From contig NZ_CP014226.1 of the NCBI RefSeq assembly GCF_001545155.1, positions 3,181,918 to 3,245,917 on the forward strand: a stretch of 64,000 nt of DNA, read 5' to 3'. This DNA is from Halomonas chromatireducens. Its GTDB lineage: Bacteria > Pseudomonadota > Gammaproteobacteria > Pseudomonadales > Halomonadaceae. The translations under genes were made by a program, and so were the position numbers. Shown in pieces: positions 56,863 through 64,000 of the stretch. The notes under the pieces are model-generated. The model was not told where the DNA came from. It saw nothing but the letters and a program-made list of their open reading frames with translations, and made no database searches. Within the stretch, counting starts at the first letter, position 1, and each line of letters opens with the position of its first letter.

Positions 56863-59310
56863 ATGCTCACCCTGATACTGCTCCTGCTGACGATCGTCGG
56901 AATCCTGGTGGTCATGCGCCGCGAAGCCGGCGCCGTGCCCGCCTTGACGGTCCTGGCCGTGCTCGGCCTGGCCGGCCTGCTCCTCGGGTCGCCGGTGCTT
57001 GGCGTGCTGCTCCTGATCGGCGCTGTCATCGTGGCCGCCGCCGGCCTCCCGGCACTGCGCATCCAGTGGTTGTCGCCGCGGCTTTTCGCGATGTTCAAGC
57101 GGGTCGCTCCCCGGGTTTCCGACACCGAACGCACCGCCCTGGAAGCCGGTACCGTTGCCTGGGATGGGGAGCTGTTCTCGGGACGGCCACAGTGGACCAG
57201 CCTGATGCGCTATCGCGATGACGGCTTGAGCGACGAAGAGCAGGCCTTTCTCGACAACCAGTGCTCGGTTGCCGCCGGCATGTGCAATACCTGGGAAATC
57301 GCCAAGGAGCGCGCCGACCTCCCGGAGGAGCTATGGCAGTACCTCAAGAAAGAGGGCTTCTTCGGCATGATCATTCCCAAGGAGTATGGCGGCCTGGGCT
57401 TCTCCGCCAAGGCGCAGTCCATGGTGCTGCAGAAGCTGACCGTCAGCGAAATGCTGATGATCACCGTGGGCGTACCCAACTCCCTGGGACCGGGCGAGCT
57501 GCTGCTGAAGTACGGCACCCAGCAGCAGAAGGACCACTACCTGCCACGGCTGGCCGATGGCCGCGAGATCCCCTGCTTCGGCCTGACAGGCCCTCGCGCC
57601 GGGAGCGACGCCACTTCACTGCCGGACACCGGCATCGTGTGCAAGGAGGTCGTCGACGGCAAGGAGGTGCTGGGCCTGCGACTCAACTTCGAGAAGCGCT
57701 GGATCACCCTGGCACCCATCGCCACCGTGGTCGGGCTGGCCTTTCGCCTGTTCGACCCGGACCACCTGTTGGGTGAAGAGGAAGACCGCGGCATCACACT
57801 GGCGCTCGTACCCCGCGATACGGCCGGCATGGAGATCGGTCGCCGTCATCATCCCATCGGCAGTCCTTTCCTGAACGGCCCCATCAAGGGCACGGATGTC
57901 TTCGTGCCGCTGGATACCATCATCGGCGGCACCGAGATGATCGGCCAGGGCTGGCGCATGCTGGTGGAGTGCCTCTCCATCGGCCGCTGCATCACCCTCC
58001 CCTCCGGCGCCAGCGGCACCATTCGCTACGCCATCGGCTGGACCGGGGGCTTCGCCCGGGTACGCCGCCAGTTCAATGTCCCCGTGGCCGAAATGGAGGG
58101 CGTACAGGAACCCCTGGCCCGCATGGCTGCCCTGGGCTATATCGCCCAGGCTGCCGTCTACCAGACCGCCAACACCATCGATCGCGGCGAGAAGCCATCG
58201 GTACCCTCGGCGATCCTCAAGAGCCAGCTCACCGAGTTCCAGCGGGACGCTCTCTCCCACGCCATGGACATCCACGGCGGCAAGGCCGTGACCCTGGGGC
58301 CACGCAACTACATCGGCATCGGCTACAGCAGCAACCCCGTCTCCATCACGGTGGAGGGCGCCAATATCATGACCCGCAACCTGATGATCTTCGGGCAGGG
58401 CGCCATACGCTGCCACCCCTTCGTCCTGGAGGAACTGGCCGCCATGAATGCCGACGACCTCAAGGCCTTCGACCGTGCCTTCTTCGGCCATGCCGGGCTG
58501 ATCTTCGGCAACGTGGCGCGGGCGTTCACTCTGGCCTTTGGTATCGGCAAGGGCAGTGTCCCCTTCGATGCCGCCGCCGCGCCCTATGCCAAGGACATCA
58601 ACCGGATTTCCGCCGGCTTCGGGCTCTGTGCCGATGCCGCCATGGCCAGCCTGGGCTCCTCATTGAAGCAGCGCGAGCTGCTGTCGGCGCGGCTGGGCGA
58701 CGTGCTCTCCAACCTCTACCTGGCCTCCATGGTGCTCAAGAGCTGGAAGGAAGGCGACAAGGTCGAGGGTGAGGCCGCGCTGTTGCATTACAGCTGCACC
58801 TTCCTGCTGGAGCGTGCCGAACAGGCACTGGACGAACTGTTCGACAATATGCCGAATCGCATTCTTGCGGGCACACTGCGTGCGGTGGTGATGCCGCTGG
58901 GGCGTCGCTGGAAGCGCCCCCACGATACCCTGACCCGAGAGATCGCCCAGGCGGTATCCCGTGACAGCGCGCTCCGCACCAAGCTGCTGCGGAACACCTG
59001 GGACGCCCAGGATGGCGTCAAGGACAATCCTCTCGCCCACTACAACGCCCTGCTGCACGAGTACGACCGCGCCGAAGCGCTCTATCGCACGCTCAACAAG
59101 GCCTTCGCCAAGGGCGAGCTGCCGATGTATGCACTCCATCCGGAACAGCGTGTGGAAGCGGGCCTCGAGGCAGGGATCATTTCCGAAGAGGATGCGGTCT
59201 TCATGCGGGCCTTCGAGGCGGAAGTGCTGGAAATGCTCACCGTCGACGACTTCGAATACGACGAATTCGCCACCGACAAGGAAAATATCCTGCGCCACAA
59301 CGCTGCCTGA
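56863..59310 (+). CDS. fadE: Acyl-CoA dehydrogenase FadE
   Basis: An 815-residue enzyme for the first step of fatty acid beta-oxidation, equal in length to E. coli FadE (814). The N-terminus has two to three hydrophobic segments (about 1-75), then the acyl-CoA dehydrogenase core: 'MIIPKEYGGLGFSAKAQSMV', 'GLTGPRAGSDATSLPDTG' (FAD/substrate) and 'HGGKAVTLGPRNYIGIGYSS'. The C-terminal DUF1974 half ends near 'ATDKENILRHNAA'. GGAGACGAG precedes the start at 56863. An operator-like dyad lies just upstream. Confidence 0.95.
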   Translation: MLTLILLLLTIVGILVVMRREAGAVPALTVLAVLGLAGLLLGSPVLGVLLLIGAVIVAAAGLPALRIQWLSPRLFAMFKRVAPRVSDTERTALEAGTVAWDGELFSGRPQWTSLMRYRDDGLSDEEQAFLDNQCSVAAGMCNTWEIAKERADLPEELWQYLKKEGFFGMIIPKEYGGLGFSAKAQSMVLQKLTVSEMLMITVGVPNSLGPGELLLKYGTQQQKDHYLPRLADGREIPCFGLTGPRAGSDATSLPDTGIVCKEVVDGKEVLGLRLNFEKRWITLAPIATVVGLAFRLFDPDHLLGEEEDRGITLALVPRDTAGMEIGRRHHPIGSPFLNGPIKGTDVFVPLDTIIGGTEMIGQGWRMLVECLSIGRCITLPSGASGTIRYAIGWTGGFARVRRQFNVPVAEMEGVQEPLARMAALGYIAQAAVYQTANTIDRGEKPSVPSAILKSQLTEFQRDALSHAMDIHGGKAVTLGPRNYIGIGYSSNPVSITVEGANIMTRNLMIFGQGAIRCHPFVLEELAAMNADDLKAFDRAFFGHAGLIFGNVARAFTLAFGIGKGSVPFDAAAAPYAKDINRISAGFGLCADAAMASLGSSLKQRELLSARLGDVLSNLYLASMVLKSWKEGDKVEGEAALLHYSCTFLLERAEQALDELFDNMPNRILAGTLRAVVMPLGRRWKRPHDTLTREIAQAVSRDSALRTKLLRNTWDAQDGVKDNPLAHYNALLHEYDRAEALYRTLNKAFAKGELPMYALHPEQRVEAGLEAGIISEEDAVFMRAFEAEVLEMLTVDDFEYDEFATDKENILRHNAA

Positions 59311-59333
59311 TCGCTTACGGCGCTCTAAAAAAA

Positions 59334-59362
59334 CGCCCCGGCACACTCACCGTGCCGGGGCG
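59334..59362. terminator. Bidirectional terminator between fadE and the SLC13-type gene
   Basis: A perfect 11-bp stem CGCCCCGGCAC / GTGCCGGGGCG with a 7-nt loop. T-rich tracts follow on both strands: CTTTCATTTT on plus and TTTTTTT on minus. Confidence 0.92.
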
Positions 59363-59375
59363 CTTTCATTTTGCG

Positions 59376-61307
59376 CTAGGGTGGCCAGACCAATAGAATC
59401 ATGGGAATTGCCACCACCAGCACTACAAGTGACAACGGCAGGCCGAACTTCCAGTAATCGCCGAAACGATATCCACCGGGACCCATCACCAGAGTATTGG
59501 ACTGATGCCCGATGGGCGTCAGAAAGGCGCAGGAGGCGCTGACTGCCACTACCATCAGAAAGGGGTCGGGAGAAGCCTCAAAGCCACCGGCCAGACTTGC
59601 CGCTATCGGTGCCATAAGAACGGCGGCAGCGGCATTGTTGATCACGTTGGAGAGCAGCATCGCGAGCAGGAACAGCACCACCAACGTCACCACGATGGGC
59701 CAGTCAACGCCGAGAACCAGCAGGTTCTCGGCAATCAGTGCCGCCCCTCCGCTGGTTTCCAGCGCCTGCCCCACCGGGATCATTGCCGCAAGCAGCACGA
59801 TCACCGGGCCGTCCAGGGCCTGATAGCCTTCACGCAGCGGCAGCACCCCAACCAGCAGCGCAAGCAGCGCTGCAGATGCCAACGCCACCGCAGCCGGCAG
59901 CAGGTCGAACATCATGGCAAGGATCGCCGCCGCAAAGATCAGGACCGATACAGCCAACAAGCGCGGTTGGCCAAGGGTCAGATTGCGGCTCGCCAAAGGC
60001 AAACAACCCAGCGTAGCCAGGCTCTCGGTCAGGTTGCTCTCACCACCCTGCAACAACAGGACATCGCCGGCACGAAAGCGAATATCGCGCAACCGCTGCC
60101 TGAGCCGACTGCCGTCACGAGCCACAGCAACAAGATGCAAGCCATACTGGTTATGCAGACGCAGCTGGGTGACAGTTCGATTGACCATCATCGAGTCATT
60201 GCGCACCACCGCTTCGACCAGTTCAAGCCCCTCGGTATCGATCCCCCTCTTCTCTTTCTTCTTCGTCCTTTCCTTCTCTGGCTTGTTGCTCTCTTTGCTA
60301 TGCGGCTCCACGCCCGACGCAGGCTGCTTGGAAGTTCTGGGTTGCTCTTTCGATACGTCGTCCTCTTCCCCCTCTTGGCTTTCGTCTTCAGCTTCCTCGT
60401 CTACTGCTTCCGCGTCCTTCGGGTCGATACCCAGCCGCAATCCGGCCTTGTCTTCGAGCAGCTTCATCTCCTCCGGCCCCGCTTCGACCAGCAGTATGTC
60501 CCCCTCTTTCAGGACACTCAGAACCGCGTGACCGGCACGCCGCTTGTCGTCCCGCACCACCGCCAGCACCGGGATGGTTTCCTCCAGCTCTTGCTGCAGC
60601 TCACGCAGGGTCCAGCCCACTGCCTTGGACTCTTCCTCCACCCTTACTTCGACCAGATAGTGGGCGGTATCAAACATGTCTTCAGTGGATGCCTTGCCAG
60701 CACGCTGCGGCGCTAGCCGCCACCCAACCAGAACAATGAACAGCAAGCCTGCCAGGGCAACCGCCGCCCCGACCGGAAAGAAGGAAAACATACCGAAGTT
60801 GTCCCCGGTGATGGAGCCGCGATAACTGGAAATGATGATATTGGGTGGCGTACCGATCAGAGTCGTCAAGCCGCCGAGCAGTGATCCGAAGGCCAGCGGC
60901 ATCAACAGCAGTGAGGGGGAGGTGTCGTGCTCCCGCGCCAGGCGCATGGCCACGGGCAGCAGCAGAGCCAGTGCGCCGACATTGTTCATGAAGCCCGAGA
61001 GCACGACGACAGTGCCACTCAACGCCACCAGCTGCAGGAATAGACGATCGCCTACCTTGAGCACCTGCTCGGCGATCACGTCCACCACCCCGGAGCGCTC
61101 GAAGCCGCGGCTCAGCACCAGCACGGCTGCCACGGTAATCACCGCCGGATGGCCAAAACCGAGGAATGCTTCCTCGCCGGGCACCAGGCCCAGCATGACC
61201 GACCCCAGCAGGGCCGTCAGCGCCACCAGGTCGTAACGGAAGCGCCCCCATACGAAGGCGGCAAGGGTCAGGCCGAGAACGATGAAGACCAGCGTATGGT
61301 CGGCCAT
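59376..61307 (-). CDS. SLC13/DASS-type anion carrier with two TrkA-C (RCK) domains
   Basis: A 643-residue membrane protein. Two hydrophobic halves (about 1-190 and 440-643) each contain a family-like loop, 'TTLIGTPPNIIISS' and 'TPIGHQSNTLVMGPGG'. Between them are two TrkA-C-type domains separated by a ~60-residue linker rich in Asp, Glu and Lys ('DEEAEDESQEGEEDD', later 'ERTKKKEKRG'). Family members carry sulfate, dicarboxylates or related anions with sodium. GGGAGGTGA precedes the start at 61307. Substrate unknown; the gene stands alone with its own terminator. Confidence 0.88.
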   Translation of the reverse strand: MADHTLVFIVLGLTLAAFVWGRFRYDLVALTALLGSVMLGLVPGEEAFLGFGHPAVITVAAVLVLSRGFERSGVVDVIAEQVLKVGDRLFLQLVALSGTVVVLSGFMNNVGALALLLPVAMRLAREHDTSPSLLLMPLAFGSLLGGLTTLIGTPPNIIISSYRGSITGDNFGMFSFFPVGAAVALAGLLFIVLVGWRLAPQRAGKASTEDMFDTAHYLVEVRVEEESKAVGWTLRELQQELEETIPVLAVVRDDKRRAGHAVLSVLKEGDILLVEAGPEEMKLLEDKAGLRLGIDPKDAEAVDEEAEDESQEGEEDDVSKEQPRTSKQPASGVEPHSKESNKPEKERTKKKEKRGIDTEGLELVEAVVRNDSMMVNRTVTQLRLHNQYGLHLVAVARDGSRLRQRLRDIRFRAGDVLLLQGGESNLTESLATLGCLPLASRNLTLGQPRLLAVSVLIFAAAILAMMFDLLPAAVALASAALLALLVGVLPLREGYQALDGPVIVLLAAMIPVGQALETSGGAALIAENLLVLGVDWPIVVTLVVLFLLAMLLSNVINNAAAAVLMAPIAASLAGGFEASPDPFLMVVAVSASCAFLTPIGHQSNTLVMGPGGYRFGDYWKFGLPLSLVVLVVAIPMILLVWPP

Positions 61308-61409
61308 CCGGTCACCTCCCTGTGATTGCAATGCGTTCCAGCACAACAGCAGTCAGGGAAAAAATCCAGCCTTTTCCGCAGGATCCCGCCCTACGCTGAG
61401 GCACAAAAA

Positions 61410-61429
61410 AACCCGGACTGAGCCGGGTT
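61410..61429 (-). terminator. Terminator after the enoyl-CoA hydratase gene
   Basis: Stem AACCCGG / CCGGGTT with a 6-nt loop. On the minus strand seven T residues follow, which makes it a standard intrinsic terminator. Confidence 0.9.
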
Positions 61430-61445
61430 CTCTGCCTGAAGGTGG

Positions 61446-62255
61446 TTACTTCGCCATTTTCTCCAGCATGGCATTTACCGCATCGAGGTGTTCCGGTTCG
61501 TTGTGGCACATACCCTGGAAGACGGCACAGACGTCGAGGAAGTCCTTGAGCTCCATGCGACTGCCCATCTTCATCAGACGCTTGGTCAAGCGAGTCGCCC
61601 TGGGGGGCTGGGTGGCCATTCGGGTGGCAAGCTCTCCGACACGCGCCATCAGGGCCTCCGGTTCGGTGACTTCCAGCACGATGCCGTACGTCTTCGCTTC
61701 ATCGGCATCGATCACGCGGCCGGAGAGAGTCAGCTCGAAGGCGCGCTGATAGCCGATCAGTCGCTGCATGAACCAGGCACCGCCGTCTCCGGGAATGATG
61801 CCCAGGTTGAGGAAGGTCTCGCCGAACTTCGCCCTTTTCGAGGCGATGCGGATATCCGCCATATTGGCCAGGTCGAAGCCGGCACCGATGGCCGGGCCGT
61901 TGACCGCGGCGATGATCGGCACCTCCACCGCCTGAAGCGCCAACGGGATACGCTGGATGCCACGCCGGTAGCGAGCGGCGACCTCGGCCACGTCGCCGGC
62001 GAAGTCGCCGCCGCGGTTGGCCATGTCCTTGACGTTGCCACCGGCCGAGAAGGCACTGCCCTCGCCGGTGATCACCAGTACCGAGACATCGTCACAGTGG
62101 TTGACCCACTCGGCGGTGGCGACGATGTCATCCACCAGGGCGGTGCCGGTCAGGGCGTTACGCACGTCATGGCGGTCAAGGGTCAGGGTCGCCACCCGCC
62201 CTTCCAGGCTCAGGCGCGCGTCGGTCAGAGTCGGTTGAGACGTGGAGTGGCTCAT
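61446..62255 (-). CDS. Enoyl-CoA hydratase/isomerase family protein
   Basis: A 269-residue crotonase-fold enzyme. The oxyanion segments 'GEGSAFSAGGNVKDMANR' and 'AAVNGPAIGAGFDLANMADI' are present. A catalytic Glu is seen in 'FGETFLNLGIIPGDGGAWF', where the second usual Glu position is Asp. It hydrates or rearranges acyl-CoA esters. Its start overlaps the stop of the acyl-CoA synthetase gene (ATGA), so both work in one pathway, perhaps activation and beta-oxidation of a small or unusual acid. Substrate unknown. Confidence 0.9.
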   Translation of the reverse strand: MSHSTSQPTLTDARLSLEGRVATLTLDRHDVRNALTGTALVDDIVATAEWVNHCDDVSVLVITGEGSAFSAGGNVKDMANRGGDFAGDVAEVAARYRRGIQRIPLALQAVEVPIIAAVNGPAIGAGFDLANMADIRIASKRAKFGETFLNLGIIPGDGGAWFMQRLIGYQRAFELTLSGRVIDADEAKTYGIVLEVTEPEALMARVGELATRMATQPPRATRLTKRLMKMGSRMELKDFLDVCAVFQGMCHNEPEHLDAVNAMLEKMAK

Positions 62256-64000
62256 GCGTGGGCTTCCTTGTCAGTGCTCTCTATGGTGCGATCCACGATA
62301 ACCCGAGCATCCACCACCGCATAGCCATCGGCGTGGGCAATCACTGGGTTGAGGTCCAGCTCGGAAAGCTGGGGATAGGCTTCGACGATCCGCGATACCG
62401 TCAACAGCAGGTCGACCAGAGCCCCCTTATCCACAGCCGACTCGCCACGCACCCCGGAAAGGATCTTCTTCGCCTTGATCTGTTCGACCATGCTGGAGGC
62501 ATCTTGGCGCGTCAGCGGTATCGAGCGGAAGGCCACGTCCTCGAGTATCTCGACGAAGATGCCACCCAGGCCGAACATGAGCACCGGGCCGAAGATGGGG
62601 TCCCGGATCACGCCGACGATCACCTCCACCCCCTTCCTGGCCATGGGTGTCACCAGCAACCCTTCGATTTCGGCATCGGGATCGTAGGCCCGACAGGCAT
62701 CCAGTATCTCCGCACGGGCCTGGCGCAGCGCCTGCTCGCCAACCAGGTTGAGCTTGACGCCACCGGCGTCGGACTTGTGCAGGATGTCCCTTGAAACCAC
62801 CTTCATGGCCAGCGGCGTATCACCGGCGGTCCCACGGAACCGGGCGGCGGCCTCGACCAGCTCCTCTTCACTACGAACCACCAGTTCAAGGGGCACATCG
62901 ATGCCATGATCGCGCAGGAGCTGCTTGGCCTCGTACTCGAAGAGATCGCGCCCCTCGGCCTGGGCTTGCGCGAACAGGGCGGAAAGCGCCGGCTTCGGTT
63001 CCACGGCGGTTTCGGGTGGCTGGCCATGGCTCTGCGCCAGGTACTGGCCACGCTCACCCAGGGCCGCCAGCACCCTGACCGACTGCTCGATGGAGGCGTA
63101 GATGGGCAGGCCAGCCTCGTGCAAACGGCGCAGGGCAGGCGGCTTGATCGGCGTATAGAGGCTGTAGATCACAAGCGGCTTGGTGGTGGCCTTGGAAAGA
63201 TCCACCATGGCCTCGGCGCCGCGCATCTCATCGCCCAGCAGCGACTCTGCGAAGCGAATGCTGTAGCCACCGAACATGCCGACCAGGAACACGCTGTCGA
63301 CATTATCGTCCTCGGCGACGATCTCCATGCAGGTGGCCAACAGGGAGGGGTGGGCGTCCGTGGAGCCGGCCACGTCCACCGGATTGACCGTGGAAGCCTG
63401 GGGAATCAGGATATCGCGCAGGCGCTGACGGGTGGCATTGGAGAGTTCGGCGAGTTCGAGTCCCGCCTCGGCCAGGCGATCCGAGGCGATGGTCGCCTGG
63501 CCGCCACCGTCCGAGATCACCGCCACGCGCTTGCCCCGCGCCTTCTGCAACAACCCCAGCCCCTCGGCAACCGGCAGGATCTCGTCGGAATACTGCACGA
63601 CGCTGACTCCGGCCTGGCGCAGCAGGTCCACGGTCATGGCGTAGCTGCCGGCCAGGGCGCCTGTGTGGGAGCTGGCGGCTTTCTGGCCCTGCTCGGTGGA
63701 GCCGGACTTGTAGACCACCACCGGCTTCATGGCGGTGACATCGCGGGCGACTTCCAGGAACTTGCGACCGTCGCGAAAGCCTTCCACATAGAGGGCGGCG
63801 ACCCGTGTGTTCTCATCCTCGCCCAGGTAGCGAAGGTAGTCGTTGAAGCCAATGTCGCTCTGGTTTCCCGGGCCCACATAGGTGCTGAAGCCTACCTGTC
63901 CGTTGTGCTGTGCCTCCAGCGCCAGCGACAGCAGCATGTTGCCGGACTGGGAGATGATGCCCACATCGCCCGCCTTGACGTTGTCGAGCGCCAGCAGGTT
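62252..64000 (-). CDS. ADP-forming acyl-CoA synthetase (acetate-CoA ligase family), partial
   Basis: About 582 residues are visible; the frame is open to the edge of the window, so the N-terminal CoA-binding part lies outside. Visible are the succinyl-CoA ligase-like phosphohistidine region 'KAASSHTGALAGSY', 'NPVDVAGSTDAHPSLL', and a C-terminal ATP-grasp domain (about 350 onward) with 'LAMKVVSRDILHKSDAGGV' and 'GPVLMFGLGGIFVEI'. The enzyme forms acyl-CoA from acid, CoA and ATP, releasing ADP. It is translationally coupled to the enoyl-CoA hydratase gene downstream. Confidence 0.92.
   Translation of the reverse strand, partial: NLLALDNVKAGDVGIISQSGNMLLSLALEAQHNGQVGFSTYVGPGNQSDIGFNDYLRYLGEDENTRVAALYVEGFRDGRKFLEVARDVTAMKPVVVYKSGSTEQGQKAASSHTGALAGSYAMTVDLLRQAGVSVVQYSDEILPVAEGLGLLQKARGKRVAVISDGGGQATIASDRLAEAGLELAELSNATRQRLRDILIPQASTVNPVDVAGSTDAHPSLLATCMEIVAEDDNVDSVFLVGMFGGYSIRFAESLLGDEMRGAEAMVDLSKATTKPLVIYSLYTPIKPPALRRLHEAGLPIYASIEQSVRVLAALGERGQYLAQSHGQPPETAVEPKPALSALFAQAQAEGRDLFEYEAKQLLRDHGIDVPLELVVRSEEELVEAAARFRGTAGDTPLAMKVVSRDILHKSDAGGVKLNLVGEQALRQARAEILDACRAYDPDAEIEGLLVTPMARKGVEVIVGVIRDPIFGPVLMFGLGGIFVEILEDVAFRSIPLTRQDASSMVEQIKAKKILSGVRGESAVDKGALVDLLLTVSRIVEAYPQLSELDLNPVIAHADGYAVVDARVIVDRTIESTDKEAHA

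Overview
The window is a chromosomal segment of a GC-rich gammaproteobacterium, most likely Halomonas or a close relative (Halomonadaceae). The evidence is the long-type dapD (341 aa), the holD-like/rimI order, rlmI-DUF2007, slmA beside argB-algC-dut-coaBC, ftsYEX-rpoH, and a large compatible-solute/amine catabolic section. This is inference from protein resemblance; no search was run. No rRNA, tRNA or CRISPR array was recognised.

Layout. 1-3286: lysine/diaminopimelate operon (dapC end, ArsC-like, dapD, dapE, a small unknown gene). 3289-5212: a complete group IIC intron on the minus strand, sitting just behind a terminator hairpin. 5404-23398: housekeeping genes (membrane-anchored cold-shock protein, slyX, trxB, acnA, a GAF-GGDEF-EAL protein, malic enzyme, a frameshifted YeeE/YedE transporter, trpS, ald, rlmI, mutM, rpmGB, radC). 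23526-28475: coaBC, dut, algC, argB, slmA. 28578-36880: rpoH, ftsX-ftsE-ftsY (minus) and rsmD, zapB-like (plus), then rimI, a diverged holD, bolA and an MFS pump. 37094-45515: lysS, prfB with its programmed +1 frameshift, a fadL porin, and a metal operon (MerR regulator, Cu+ ATPase, 24-aa membrane peptide). 46087-54921: an eight-gene minus-strand cluster. 56863-64000: fatty acid and acyl-CoA metabolism (fadE, SLC13-type carrier, enoyl-CoA hydratase, ADP-forming acyl-CoA synthetase).

The most interesting region is 45.6-56.7 kb. A TRAP transporter, a gamma-glutamyl-amide synthetase of the glutamine synthetase fold, an aldehyde dehydrogenase, an iron-type alcohol dehydrogenase, a class I glutamine amidotransferase and a C39-like cysteine peptidase lie in one direction. 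Read together, they suggest uptake and gamma-glutamyl-protected oxidation of an amino alcohol to an amino acid. Deletion scars flank the cluster on both sides: a VOC/iadA chimera on the left, and on the right a truncated lysR fused head to head with a truncated betA.

The intergenic spaces carry at least three dispersed repeat families. Family A has four copies of an element with an 8-bp stem and 6-nt loop whose stem sequence changes on both sides while the loop and flanks stay fixed. Family B has three copies of a long imperfect hairpin. Family C is a pair of ~140-bp direct repeats. Two short tandem arrays (24 bp and 18 bp units) begin inside the last codons of ftsX and of the alcohol dehydrogenase, so that the stop codon is repeated downstream.
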